The position numbers and the translations under genes are program-made. Shown here piece by piece: positions 1 through 11,870 of a stretch of 64,000 bases of DNA (its first letter is position 1; every line of letters starts with the position of its first letter). The notes beneath the pieces are model-generated. The model saw only the letters and a program-made list of their open reading frames with translations, had not been told where the DNA came from and made no database searches. The stretch covers positions 224,620,975 to 224,684,974 of the forward strand of contig NC_134399.1 in assembly GCF_050003625.1 (NCBI RefSeq), written 5' to 3'. The DNA is from Haematobia irritans. Taxonomy: Eukaryota > Arthropoda > Insecta > Diptera > Muscidae.

Positions 1-753
1 TCACCATTTTTCATTTTAGAGAAATGGGATAATGAAATGTAAACTTCTTTATTAAGAGGGAGCACTTTTATCTTACTAGATAATTGTTCTAATTCCTTAA
101 TAAACAAATGCGAATCATAAGAGGAATAATTGTGGAAATAAATTGGTATGAATTTCGGTACTTGATATTTAAGATTGCACAAATTGTGTGCAGGACCCCT
201 ATATTTTCCCGAAAGATGGCAATGATCGCGAACTTTATCATTGTTTAGTCGTCTATTACAAATATAACAATATTTGGCTTTTCGGAAAGCATCTTTTTCT
301 TCTGTTGTTAAATTTTCCATTTTTCTTTTACTTTTTAGATGTGTATTGTGTATATTTTCTACATCTTGAACTAGTAATTCTAAAAATTTTTTGGGGGCAT
401 CTTCCCCTACATGTGATTTTAGAATATTTAAATTACTATCGTAAGAACATACAATGTTATATGAAAATGCACATGGTATATGCTTTTGAACATTGCTGCT
501 TTTTGAATTCAAGTCTACATCCATACCTTGTAAAATACATTCAAAATCCGCGTATATGGCAAATGGTACATCCATTTGCCGTTCGTGGTGAGTAAACTCC
601 AACACAGCTTTATCCTCCATAGGCATAATAGTTACAACTCCTCCGCACTCTGATTTATGTTTTTTTAAGGTGTTGAGGCTTGATGTATATTGTAGACATG
701 AGTTGCAAAAAAATCTCTTATTTTTTGATTTCGTAGTTTGATTTTTCAAAAGT
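1..753 (-). CDS. Polinton/adintovirus-type DNA polymerase B gene, exon 2 (partial)
   Basis: This exon continues the previous one after the intron and stays open for about 250 codons to the left window edge. In order it shows: a Cys2/His-Cys finger (FFCNSC ... LKKHKSEC); the exonuclease I motif region 'VPFAIYADFE' near 540-556, where the Asp and Glu are the expected metal ligands; a 'YCYIC' cysteine pair; the endonuclease VII/HNH-like block 'KVRDHCHL ... YRGPAHNLCN' near 165-240; and 'FHNYSSYDSHLF' near 110-145, equivalent to the exonuclease II region. These are the N-terminal landmarks of pPolB (DNA_pol_B_2). The polymerase palm and the terminal protein would lie left of the window. No frameshift or stop is seen, so the visible part looks intact, unlike every other transposon gene here. 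Confidence 0.75.
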
Positions 754-840
754 CTGTAAGAAAGAAATTTAAGGATGGTATTTAAAAGTGAAAATATACA
801 AATAATTGAAATTTTTTTTTATTTTTGTTTCATAACTTAC
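754..840 (-). other. Short intron in the polymerase gene
   Basis: An 87-bp intron with donor GTAAGT at 840-835 and acceptor TTTCTTTCTTACAG ending at 754. It is AT-rich, has a pyrimidine tract, and is of normal length for a fly intron. Removing it joins two blocks that lie on opposite sides of the same boundary in the protein family: the 'IKDISR' block and the cysteine/histidine finger. The predicted phase (two bases of an Arg codon before the intron) keeps the downstream frame open to the window edge, which supports the splice. Confidence 0.75.
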
Positions 841-2270
841 CTGGAAATATCTTTAATCAAAATGTAATGGAAACCTTCTATTCCTTCCAGTAATATCAGA
901 TTTATGTGTTGTTGTTTTTCGTTTTTTGTTAAATAATATGGTCCCACTACCTCATTGATGTCTTCATCGAATCCAAATACATTAACGCTCACATCATTTT
1001 GTTCTTCAAACTGTTTTATGTCCCGCAGTTGTGTTGGGAAACTCATATTTTTAAAGCTGACATTAACACCAGTTTGGAGTGTTATTATGTCATGGCTTAT
1101 GTCATTAATATTATAAGTTCCACACCTTTCAGGATGCATATAGTTTTTAACCGAAGTATCCATAGCTGATATAATTGCCCATTTAAAACAATATTCATCG
1201 CTATTTTCGACATTTAAACACGCCAGCTTCTTTTGGAGACCTTCTGGTGTACTTATCCACCGAGATCCTTTTACTAGAGCAGATTTATTTATATTTAATT
1301 CTGCTCTAACTATTTTTATTAAAGACCATCCAGAGTCTCTCTCCTGAAACTCAGACATCTTTGTCATAATTTCTATTACTTGGTTTTTTATACGATCCTC
1401 AACGTTATCAGCTTTTGTGAGCAAGCTCATTTTCGCTCTGTGAGCCATTAAACTGAATTCACATTCATCGTCACCACCAAGTTTAATATATTCACCAATT
1501 ATGGTGATACTGAATTTTATAATAACATGCTCTTCAAGTTTTTTTAGAAGCAAATTCATAATTACGTTTTTTATCTCCACGAAGAAGTGTTCAAACATTA
1601 AATCATCTTTTTTGTTTGGTATACCATATGTAATAATACGGTCTTTAAAAGCACGCTCTATTATATTATAATCATCATTTCCATCATTATTTTCCAGGCT
1701 ATTTTCATTTTGTTCTCCTTCATTTGGATTTTTATTTAATTCTAAAACGGGTTCAGAATTTAAATCCATGGGTATAGGAGAATATGACTCCAGACCTCTA
1801 CCTTCAATAAAGTTATTAACATCATCAGAAATGTGTTGACTGCATAATTCCATATTTTCTTCACCAGAACTTTGTTGGCTACATATATCCATGTCAATAG
1901 GAGAATTATAAATGTGTTCTTCTTCTTCTTGAATGTAATCATTCCTATTTTCAAATTGTGGTACTCCATACACAAATTCATTGGAATTTACAAACATTTG
2001 TTGTTGAGGATAGTGAGACCATTGTTGTTGAGGCTGCATGGGTATTTGGAAATATTGTGGATAGGTGGGATATTGTGGGTATATATATTGTGGATAGTGT
2101 GCATACAACATATTATTAAAAAGTTCGTAAGAACCGGGATATATTGCTTGTTGTATATATTGTGGCATCATAAACGTAGGAGTAATATAATTTATTCTCT
2201 CACCATCTTGACCAAATACAGCTTGCTCTTGTTGTTGGATAATGAAATTATTTATTTGATGAGGATCCAT
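841..2270 (-). CDS. Polinton/adintovirus-type DNA polymerase B gene, 5' exon
   Basis: Exon 1 of a gene read right to left. It starts at the ATG ending at 2270 (MDPHQINNF), about 477 codons. The N-terminus is low complexity, rich in Gln, Tyr and Pro (repeated PQY), followed by an acidic Asn/Glu stretch. The last ~150 residues match the conserved region that precedes large protein-primed B-family polymerases of Polinton/Maverick type: a 'RWISTPEGL' block, 'NVENSDEYCFKWAIISA', 'VSVNVFGF' and 'INLILLEG...HYILIKDISR'. The frame appears to stop at 837, but the last codon is split by a textbook donor (AG|GTAAGT), so the stop is intronic. The product would replicate the element by protein priming. 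Assignment comes from remembered family architecture, not a search. The Gln/Tyr-rich head is unfamiliar and could be lineage-specific. An endogenous virus relative is the main alternative to a transposon. Confidence 0.72.
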
Positions 2271-2299
2271 TTTTATAAACTTTGTTTTCTTTTATTGAG

Positions 2300-3020
2300 T
2301 TACTTGAAGTTTTTTTATTACTTTGTTAAGTTCTAATTTGCACTTTAAAAGTTTAAAATAACTTTAATTTCTTCTTTCTTAGTTTTAAACACAGTAAATA
2401 TGTATATATTTATATTTTTTTATTGTTTGGTGTGTGTGTGTTTTTTTTATTATTTTGTTAATTTTTTTATTTGCACTTGTAAAGTTTAGTATAACTTTAT
2501 TTTCTTTTTTTAATTTAAACACAGTAAATATGTATATATTTATATTTTTATTACTTTGTGTGTGTTTTTTATTATTTTGTTAAGTTTTAATTTGCACTTT
2601 AAAAGTTTAGTATAACTTTATTTTCTTTTTTTAATTTAAACACAGTAAATATGTATATATTTATATTTTTATTGCTTTGTGTTGTTTTTTAATTATTTTG
2701 TTATGTTCTAATTTACACATATATAATTTCAAATAACTTTAATATCTTCTTGTTTTAGTTTTAAACACAGTAAATATGTATATATTTATATTTTTATTGC
2801 TTGGTGTTGTTTTTTTTTTTTATTATTTTGTTATGTTCTAATTTACACATATATAATTTAATATAACTTTATTATCTTCTTGTTTTAGTTTTAAACACAG
2901 TAAATATGTCTATATTTATATTTTATTGCTTTGTGTGTGTTTTTTATTATTTTGTTAAGTTTTTATTTGCACATATATAATTTCAAAATATAATTAATAA
3001 ATTCACTTTAATTTAATAAT
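2300..3020. repeat. ~125-bp tandem array upstream of the polymerase gene
   Basis: Five copies of an AT-rich unit. The landmark 'acagtaaatatgt' recurs at about 2391, 2521, 2642, 2767 and 2897, a spacing of 121-130 bp. Each unit also carries 'tatatttatat' and a 'ttgttaagtt(c/t)taatttgcac' block. On the minus strand the units lie directly upstream of the polymerase ATG, so each places a TATA-like string on the promoter side. The array may act as a reiterated promoter or form part of a subterminal repeat of the element. Function is inference. Confidence 0.7.
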
Positions 3021-3162
3021 TAGACACAGTTTGAATACGATTTTGTAAACGAACGATCTTTGGTAGACTCGAGAGAGGACTAAAACAGATTTTAGAAAAA
3101 TGTTTAAATGCCGATTTCCACACAAAAAAGCATATTCTTGAAAGTGTGAGATTTTCAATCTC

Positions 3163-3364
3163 GGTTTACACACATGGATACGAAATAAACCACTTCAAAA
3201 TTTTCCTGCACACGCATGCATCAAAATATTTATAGTTTCCCTTGTGCGTTGACCTTGATAAAAGGTTTACACACATGGATACGAAATAAACCACTTCAAA
3301 ATTTTCCTGCACACGCATGCATCAAAATATTTATAGTTTCCCTTGTGCGTTGACCTTGATAAAA
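3163..3364. repeat. Exact 101-bp tandem duplication
   Basis: Two apparently identical head-to-tail copies, 3163-3263 and 3264-3364, both beginning 'ggtttacacacatggatac' and including 'cacacgcatgcatc'. The identity implies a recent duplication. It lies in a region (3010-4015) with a distinctive CACA/GCGCA-rich composition that matches none of the dispersed repeats elsewhere in the window. Confidence 0.85.
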
Positions 3365-3684
3365 GAGTTTCAATCGATAAATACTAGTTTTACATTAAAT
3401 TTTCGAAATTTAACGCATCCACATATGTTAAAATGCACATTTTCCCATAATCGTTAACCTTCACAGAAGAGTTCTGACTAAATTACAGGCGCACATATTT
3501 TTAAGGCAGCATAGACACATACATTTCCAAAGACCAACAAATTAATCCATTACACAGACGCATGCTCGTTTATATCCTCATCACATAACACCTAGCGTTT
3601 TCAAGGCATATACATATATTATCCTATAGACCACACATGCACACATATTTTTTAATATAGCAGAGACCCATATATTTAGAAATA

Positions 3685-3930
3685 CAAAAAAATAATTCAA
3701 GTGTATTGTGGACAGACGCATAGTCCTACCGACCCACACATTTCTATGCACAGGCGCACATAGTTTAAAACCACCCCATAGGGATTCAAGTGTACAGGCG
3801 CATAGTCATACCGACCCATATCACTTCACACACGCACATTTCTATGCACAGGTGCACATATTTTAACACTACCCCATAGGGATTCAAGTGCACAGGCGCA
3901 TAGTCATACCGACCCACATCACTTAACACC
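3685..3930. repeat. 98-bp tandem repeat, about 2.5 copies
   Basis: A unit containing 'tctatgcacaggcgcacat', 'ccccatagggattcaagt' and 'gcatagtcataccgaccca' repeats with a 98-bp step (for example 3743 and 3841), preceded by a partial, more diverged copy. It shares the CACA/GCGCA style of the 101-bp repeat nearby. Both may belong to the terminal region of the Polinton-like element. Confidence 0.75.
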
Positions 3931-4146
3931 CTATTAAATGTAACCTCACACCCTCTTTAGGACACTTTTTCACACATAATTAAACACTCCATTAACAAAT
4001 TAACGCTCTTTGTAATATGATATTTTTAATGGGGGCGGTAGCCCTTCTCTTATACTACTCAGAGTTGGGGAAATATGGTAGACTGTTTTTAGACCCACAT
4101 TTTAGACACATTTTAGACCCATTTTCAATGGAAGTTTCCTCCAATT

Positions 4147-4595
4147 AACAGGATAGCGTTAGCCGATTTAAATTTTAATTCTAGAGATTTTGTAGAAGTA
4201 AAAAATTGTCTCCTTTATATATGTAGCTTCCAGCAAATGTGAAGTAGTTGAGATGGTAACACAAATTTTGACCTAACATACATAGGGGTGAAGGGTATAA
4301 TATTGTCGGTCCCGCCCGAATTTAGACTTTACTTACTTGTTTTTACTAACATTGTGTTCCACCCTAGTGCATTAGCCGACTTAAATTTTGAGTCTATAGA
4401 TTTTGCAGAAGTCTATCAAATTCTGTCCAGATCGAGTAATATTTAAATGTATGTATTTGGGACAAACCTTTATATATAGCCCCAACACATTTGACGGATG
4501 TGATATGGTATCGAAAATTTAGATCTACAAAGTGGTGCAGTGTATAATATAGTCGGCCCCGCCCGACTTTAGACTTTCCTTACTTGTTTTATATA
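4147..4595 (-). mobile_element. DINE-B end fragments, two in tandem
   Basis: Two truncated copies of the DINE-B family end. The first (4147-4340) ends with the GC palindrome-like 'gtcggtcccgcccga' followed by 'tttactTacttgttttt'. The second (4341-4592) carries 'acattgtgttccaccctagtgcattagcc', 'atagattttg' and 'ggccccgcccgactttagact'. Both ends resemble those of the longer copies at 6.56, 47.41 and 59.48 kb. No coding capacity. Confidence 0.75.
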
Positions 4596-4599
4596 TGGC

Positions 4600-6560
4600 A
4601 ACCCTTTATCCAATTGACCCAACTGTGAAGTAAAAGCTTTCACTCACCACCACCATTTTAACCCACTTTCCAATTGAATTTCGCTGACTTGTATCTCTAA
4701 AGATCACAAACACCTTAGCCATAACTTCTGGTTTACTTGATCTTACAATAAATAATTTATAACCATATGGAATTTCTTTGATGTACGCAGCAAAAAGTTG
4801 CCTTTTATGTGGACTCTACCTCAAATCCAAAACTAGTGTGTCATATTTTAAGCGAACTTTAGCTACTTTGAATGATTATAAAACATCGGCATGGAAGTTT
4901 TTACCCGTACGTCATATCCTTACATCAGTCACACATGCACTGTGCAGTAGATTTTCAGTTGGTGTTCTGCACGGATTCTTGATTTCATGCTCGTGTTAAT
5001 GGGGGTTTGTGGCATTGTTAGCGCTTTCCTTGGTTGCTATTTTGCCATTTCATCGTATGTGAATGCGTATTGCATACGCTTCTTTAATAGTCCGTTATCC
5101 TTTCAGTGGACTAAGGAACCAGCAGAAGCAAAAAAAAAAAAAAAAAAACGGAATACAACGAAACGTAAAACTTGGCTACCACTCTTTGTGATGCTGATCT
5201 GAAAAGGTGGTCATGATGGTGTTGGTTTGTAAAATCAGGGTATCTGAAAATCACGGTGTAATGAATAAATGCTCGTTTTAATGTTATTGGCGTATTTGTA
5301 TTTGTTTTTTTTTTCCTTCTATATATAGACTGCTGGGCTTTCATTTTTAATTGTTCACTTTAAAGAGGTCTTTAATCACAAGACATTTTCCTCCCATTTT
5401 CTTTCTTTTTTTTCAATTAATGAAGGTCTTCCATTGTTATCTCCTTGTTATCATTCTCTTTTGAGTTTTGTTTTTTTGATGATGATCTACCACACGGGAT
5501 GCTTTGTTGTATTTTTCTTTGAAATTGTTGTTGTTGTTGCTATGACTTACTCTTTAAATTGAAAAATTGTCTTGTTAATTGTCTGACCTTTCGTTTGACG
5601 CTTTGACCCTGTGATGATGTCGCCCAGTTGTCTAACTAAGAGTCCTTTGTACTTCCTGACGGCCATAGTCTTCGTTGGCGAAATATTGGTCTTGTATCTT
5701 TGCCATTAGCCTGCTCTGGCTATCATCATTGCCATCATCATCGTCATCATCAGCATCGTTCTCATCTGCTGTTTCTTGGTTTCTATTGATGCTTGGCACG
5801 TTTGTCTTTGATCCTTTTTACGACTAAGCTTTGACATATTTTTCTTCGTTATTGAGATTTTTTCTTATATTTTTCTTCGAAGAAATTTTTGGGTCATCTT
5901 TAGCAAGAAAGACAATTTCGACAATTTTCTTCCTGTTTTGGGGGCAGTGATGTTGTTTCCTAAAAAGTCAGCAAATTTGTATCCGTTTCTTTTTCTGTTA
6001 TTGTATTTGTCCTAAATGATTGTTATTGTTGTCATTAAATACCCCTACAGTGGGTTCTAGTTGACATGGCAGAGATGTTGAATAGCAGTATTGACAAAAC
6101 CAAAATAAGAAATAAAGGCTCTAAATTATTTGTATCCCTTATTTGTGATAGAAAATAGTAAATTAAAAATACATAAAAAAGTGAAAAATGTTTTCCTAAT
6201 TTCAAAAAAGCTCCAAAGTTAAAATATCTCAGTTTATCTAATAATTATTGAAATCAAAAATGTTTTTTTTTTTTTTTACATTAAGTGAAATTTGAAATTA
6301 CTTCAACGATATACATACTTTAACAGCATCAGGCAAATGAAGCGCATGAGCAAATATTTTAACGGCATGACACAAATCCCAAAGATTTGTGTCCAAAAAT
6401 GAAAGAAATTAATTCTTAAAACAAAGATTATAAATTTTCTATTAATCAAAATTTTCTTTATTTTAAGGAAGTTTGCCATTAATATTGTCTAACTGGCGTA
6501 TCCTAAAATTTACATACAACTTATCCAATTCTAACTTGAATGAAAACCATTTTCACAACT
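4600..6560. other. Low-copy AT-rich stretch without a recognised gene
   Basis: Contains short low-complexity tracts: an A17 run near 5131, T tracts, and ATC/GTC trinucleotide runs near 5725-5760. The frames here are under 80 codons, compositionally biased and without family resemblance. None of the window's repeat families was recognised. It could be intronic or intergenic host DNA. Confidence 0.5.
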
Positions 6561-6562
6561 TT

Positions 6563-7816
6563 TTGGCGTCGAAATAGATACATGGTGTCTTTGGCAAAAA
6601 TGCTCAGGGTGGGCTCCTGAGTCGATATAGCCATGTCCGTCTGTCCGTGAACACAGTTTTGCAATCAAAGTCTAAGTCGCAGTTTTAGTCCAATCGACTT
6701 CAAATTTGGCACAAGTATGTGTTTTGGCTCATAATAGAGCCCTATTGATTTTGTAAGAAATCGGTTCAGATTTAGATATAGCTCCCATATATATTTCGCC
6801 TGATATGGATTTATATGGTCCCAGTAGCCAGAGTTTTACCCTAATTTGCTTAAAATTTTGCACAAGAAGAACTATTAGTACTATAATTAAGTGTGTCAAA
6901 TTTTATTGCAATCGGTTCAGATTTAGATATAGCTCCCATATATACCTTTCGCCCGATATGGACTAATACGGTCCCAGAAGCCAGAGTTTTACCCCATTTT
7001 GGTTGAAATTTTGCACTAGGAGTACAATTAGTAGTGTAATCAAGTGTGTCGAATTTTATTGAAATCGGTTCAGATTTAGATATATATCGTTCGCCCGATT
7101 TACACTCATATGACCACAGTGGCCAATCTTTTACTCCGGTTTAATTAACATTTTGTAGCTATGCGTGCCAAACTTGGTTGAAATCGGTTCAGATTTAGAT
7201 ATAGCTCCATATATAGCTTTCGCCCGATTTACACTCATATAACCACAGAGGCCAATTTTTTGCTCCGATTTAGTTGAAATTTTGCACAGGGAGTAGAATT
7301 AGCATTGTAGCTACGCGTGCCAAATTTGGTTGAAATCGGTTCAGATTTAGATATAGCTCTCATATATATGTTTTTCTGATTTCGACAAAAATGGTCAAAA
7401 TACCAACATTTTCCTTGTAAAATCGCCACTGCTTAGTCGAAAAGTTGTAAAAATGACTCTAATTTTCCCAAACTTCTAATACATATATACCGAGCGATAA
7501 ATCATAAATAAAATTTTGCAAAGTTTTCTTAAAATTGCTTCAGATTTAAATGTTTCCCATATTTTTTTTACTAACATTGTGTTCCACCCTAGTGCATTAG
7601 CCGAATTAAATTTTGAGTCTATAGATTTTGTAGAAGTCTATCAAATTCTGTTCAGATCGAGTGATATTAATATGTATGTATTTGGGACAAACCTTTATAT
7701 ATAGCCCCCAACACATTTGACGGATGTGATATGGTATCCAAAATTTAGATCTACAAAGTGGTGCAGGGTATAATATAGTCGGCACGCCCGACTTTAGACT
7801 TTTCTTACTTGTTTTT
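6563..7816 (-). mobile_element. DINE-B (DINE-1/Helentron-like non-autonomous element)
   Basis: Read on the plus strand, the order is: 'catggtgtctttggc', 'ctcagggtgggctcctgagtc', a short GTCCGTCTGTCCG microsatellite, tandem ~130-bp units containing 'aaatcggttcagatttagat' and 'tatatagctttcgcccga', 'ccttgtaaaatcgccactgc', and the end 'cgcccgactttagac...cttacttgttttt'. The GTCC/GTCT core next to a 'gtcgatatagccatgtccg' block parallels Drosophila INE-1. It encodes no protein. The family name is an inference from architecture. Confidence 0.72.
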
Positions 7817-8099
7817 CTTTGATTTTTCAAAACAAAATATTATTTTTGGACAGCAACATGTTTGCCGCAAAAATGTTATTTTTCGAAAATTATGTATCTG
7901 ATTTCGATAACCATGTATATGTTTGTAGAGAAAATAAATTTTTTGCCACAAAAATGTTCCATGTTCACCGTCAAAAAATAACATTTTGCTCTGGAAATAT
8001 CTGATGGGTGATCATATTCTCAAAGTATATTTGGCACACCTATTTGTAATTCCAAAATACCACTAGATTTCTAGTTTCAGGCGATTCGAATAAAAAATT

Positions 8100-8440
8100 T
8101 CGGATTACAATTTTGGAGTCTAAGTGCACCAAACTAAATTTTACATAATACGAAAGATTATGTCTTTTAGGACACGTTTCTTTGGAATTAAGAAAATATT
8201 TTTTATTTTGGGGTATTTGCTATAAAGTTTTGAACTGACGTTTGTTATTAAGTGAACAGTTGGTCACTAGAGAATGAAATTTCGATAAATGATATCTGTA
8301 ACATAACTTCATTTTACTGATTTAAAGCTAAATATCTTTCACTTGAAGAAGTCGCATCTTTGGATCGGAATCAATACCAAAATCCTTAAGGGAAAGATCC
8401 AAGCAACCTTTAAACTTGAACTACTTGAAGTCAAAAAATT
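8100..8440 (+). mobile_element. Diverged MITE H relic
   Basis: Shares blocks with the H elements at 37.6-40.0 and 56.5-57.2 kb, including 'aaaatattttttattttgg', 'gaatgaaatttcgataaatga', 'gcatctttggatcgg' and 'aataccaaaatccttaag'. The ends are not recognisable. It sits directly before E MITE copy 1. Confidence 0.5.
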
Positions 8441-8531
8441 AATCAGTACGAAATTTCACAATGATACCTCCAACAAAGACAGATAGACAGACAGAGGGAA
8501 ATCCTTATATCATTTTAGAATTTCACCTTAA

Positions 8532-9196
8532 TTCACACTGGAAAAAGCATGGGCATGCTTTTTCCAAAGATTTTGTCTTTACTTTAAAAATTTTGGTATT
8601 GATTCCGAGTCAAAGAAGCGGTGAATACAAGTAAGGATACTTTTAAGACACAATTCTCTTTTAAATTTAGGTTTTGTGTACTTGCTTCTAGGAAGCAAAT
8701 TTTAATATTTCCCCTTTTTCAGCTTTTCTTCTTCATATGCTATCAAAGTCCTTTAAAAACGGGTTAACGACAACTTTATTTTCCAAATTAAGACTCGACT
8801 TCCAGTAGAAATTATGCTATGTTTCAAGTAAAAAACGTCTTTAAAATAAAGTGTTGAAAAACATGTCCTGTATTTGAACGATTTATTGCTTTGTAGTCAA
8901 GATACAAAAAAAAGACAACAAATTTAAAGACAATTTCATTAAATTTAAAGAACTTTTCTGAATTATTAAAATCAAGTTGACCTTAGCCCAAACATTTTTT
9001 CTTTCATGTTATGATACCTATTTTAAATGAAATCACTTAATTATAAGGACAATACGACTTCATTGAAAAGTTTATCGACTTTTGGACAACGAAAAAACTT
9101 TATATAAGAGAAATGCGTCTTCTATACTAAGCAAAATTTGCATTCGTATTTTAAAGACATGAAATCTTTCACTTCACGACAATACTTTTTTCAGTG
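8532..9196 (+). mobile_element. MITE E, copy 1
   Basis: A roughly 665-bp element starting CACTGGAAAAAGC and ending in TTTTTTCAGTG. Internal landmarks: 'aaagattttgtctttactt', 'attccgag(t/c)caaagaagcgg', 'gtgtacttgcttctaggaag', 'tttatcgacttttggacaa' and 'ttcacgacaatac'. It has no coding frame. The family recurs at 10.95, 21.79, 46.04, 46.93 and 55.54 kb. Confidence 0.85.
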
Positions 9197-9197
9197 T

Positions 9198-10649
9198 GAT
9201 CAGGGAGAATTTCTGGGGCGGTATGATACCTACCTTTCTTGAGTGTAGGTCTGGGTTCACATACCGAAAAATGACAATGCTTGTTATAACAGCTACACTT
9301 TTCTTTTACTGCAGTATTCTTACAAGTCATTGTTCACTTAGTTTCGTCAACACTCTTGTTTTCTCTGATGGTTTCACCCTAAATATTTATTTTTTCTGAG
9401 AATTTTTGTTTTCTCTGCTCTTTTTTTTTGCCAAAGATATTTAGATTTTGACATTTATCGCCTTTTCAAGTGTCTCCTTGTCCTGGTCTGGTCTAACAAA
9501 ATTGGCATGCACCAGTATATTTTGGAGCTTATATTTCTCCTTAACCAATTGTCCATTCGTATGCTATGGGGTCTGTGTGTTTGTGTGGAATTTGACATTC
9601 ATTTTAATCTTTGCTTATTTAAGATATTTTCTTCATCATCTTCTTTTTATGTTTTGTGTTCGTTTCTTCGTATTTTTTATCGCATTTTCGGGGTTTTTTC
9701 CTTCAAAGTAAATCTGTTGTTGTTCGTAAACGAAATTATTGATGCTGAGAAGGTTATTTTTTTTTGCTCATTGACAAAGATTTTCCTCCATTAGAAATGA
9801 AAGCAACATTTATCTGCTCCCACTATATCTTTCTTCGTTCTATGGGGGTAAAATTGCAGCCACAACAAATCTCAAGATGGGGAAGAACAGGAAGTACTTA
9901 AAAATGGTTTTATAATTGATTCGGTTCAATTATTGAGGAAAATATTTCTTTGCTCTTTGCTTTGGCATGGGTTGAAATACGATTTTCCATTTGGAAAATT
10001 TTAAAGGCCTTCTTGGCGACAGAGGTATGAAAACGAGTTTTTGCTGCACATATAAATTAATATGGTCCTATAGCAGATTGGACAAGTTCAATAAAGGAAA
10101 TAAGGCGACTGATCTTTAGACTGGTTTAATGGAATAGTACCAAAGGATATTCAGTAGGTCAGGTTCATATGTTATGTTTTATGAAGTTATTATATTCATA
10201 AGATCCTGAAATGAACCATTTTTGTTGATATTAGAAATTTACCTTGGGCTTCCCATTCAAATCTTCTAGAAAATTGAGCGGAAATTTCGACTTTCAGATA
10301 CAGGAGAAGAAACGTTTAGAGATCGACTTGTACGAAGGCAGGTTATATAACTCAATACTAGGGTGGTTCAATAAGTATTTAGCTTCAGAACAAGGAAAAG
10401 GATAAGCGGATCATTTTTACTGTTTTTATATTCCATTTTTCGTGACATTTAATAGTTCACAATTTTCACTTAAAGCGGTAAAAAACAACTTTTACAACTT
10501 TTCTGTTAGAACTTCATTGGAAGTAGTTTGGAAAAAATACACGGGTGATCTCGGAATGCGCTTGTTTTGTTTGCTGGGATATTGTCAATCCCAATCGAAA
10601 GAATTGATAAAATAAATCCATGGCATCCTATAGTAGCCAAACTAGTTGT
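9198..10649. other. Low-copy stretch without a recognised gene
   Basis: T-rich on the plus strand in its first half, with short hydrophobic frames (for example 9448-9794) that look like translated T-rich DNA. No splice-linked exon chain, RNA gene or known repeat was recognised. Confidence 0.45.
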
Positions 10650-10944
10650 AACAAGTATATACGGCCGTAAGTTCGGCCAGGCCGAATCTTATATACCCAA
10701 CACCATGGATTGCGTAGAAACTTCTACGAAAGACTGTAATCCACAATCGAATTACTTGGGTTGTGGTATCTTAAAACTTCTTACATCGTTGTCTAGATTG
10801 AGGGTTAGTCCATACGTGGTATATATTGGACAAAAAAGATATGTATAGGTAAGTCTACAAATAATTACGAATCGATATGGAATTTGCACGGTACGTAGAG
10901 AGCCAGAATTGAAATATGGGGGTCGCTTATATGGGGGCTATATA

Positions 10945-11600
10945 CACTGAAAAAAAAGCATACTCGGTTCCAAAGATTTTGTCTTTACTTTAAAAAATTT
11001 GGTATTGATTCCGAGCCAAAGAAGCGGAGAGTACAAGTAAGGATACCTTTAAGACACAATTCTCTTTTAAACTTAGGTTTTGTGTACTTGCTTCTAGGAA
11101 GAAAATTATAATTTTTCGCTTTCTCAGCTTTTTTTCTTCATATTCTATCAAAGTCCTTTAAAAACGAGTTAACGGCAACTTTATTTTCCAAATTAGGACT
11201 CGACTTCCAGTAGAAATTATGCTATTTTTCAAGTAAAAAACGTCTTTAAAATAAAGTGTTGAAAAACATGTCCTGTATTTGAACGATTTTTTGCTTTGTA
11301 GTCAAGATGCAAAAAGACAACAAATTTAAAGACAATTTCATTAAATTTAAAGAATTTTTCTGAATTATTAAAGTCAAGTTGACCCTAGCCTATAAATTTT
11401 TTCTTTCATTTTAAGATACCCATTTTTAAGTCAAATCGCTTAATTATAAGGACAATACGACTTCATTGAAGAGTTTATCGACTTTTGGACAAGGAAAATA
11501 ACTTTATTTTACAGAAATGCGTCTTCTATGCTAAACAAAATTTGTATTCGTATTTTAAAGACATGAAATCTTTGACCTCATGACAATATTTTTTTCAGTG
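10945..11600 (+). mobile_element. MITE E, copy 2 (inside DINE-A)
   Basis: A 656-bp element beginning CACTGAAAAAAAAGC and ending TTTTTTTCAGTG, flanked by TA on both sides (ctataTA|CACTG ... CAGTG|TAcaatt). It interrupts the DINE-A internal repeat at 'gggggctatata/tacaattatg'. It is closely similar to the copies at 46036 and 55540. Confidence 0.9.
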
Positions 11601-11870
11601 TACAATTATGAACTTGATATGAACCAATTTTTGTGTGATTGAGGATCGATTTATCTGACGACTATATGTAACTATAGACCGATATGGACCTAGTTAGGAA
11701 TGGTTGTTAACGGCCATATACTAGCACAATGTACAAAATTTCAACGGACTCGGATGAAATTTGCTCCTCCAAGTGGCTCCAAAACCAAATCTCGGGATCG
11801 GTTTATATGGGGGCTATATATGATTATTGACTGATGTGGACCACTTTTGGCATGGTTGTTAAATATTGCA

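Noticed and set aside
188..595. A 135-codon plus-strand frame
   Set aside because: It is the antisense shadow of polymerase exon 2, whose minus-strand frame shows conserved family motifs.
9448..9794. Overlapping 87- and 95-codon hydrophobic frames as membrane proteins
   Set aside because: T-rich DNA translates into Phe/Leu-rich peptides by default; there is no conserved motif or gene structure.
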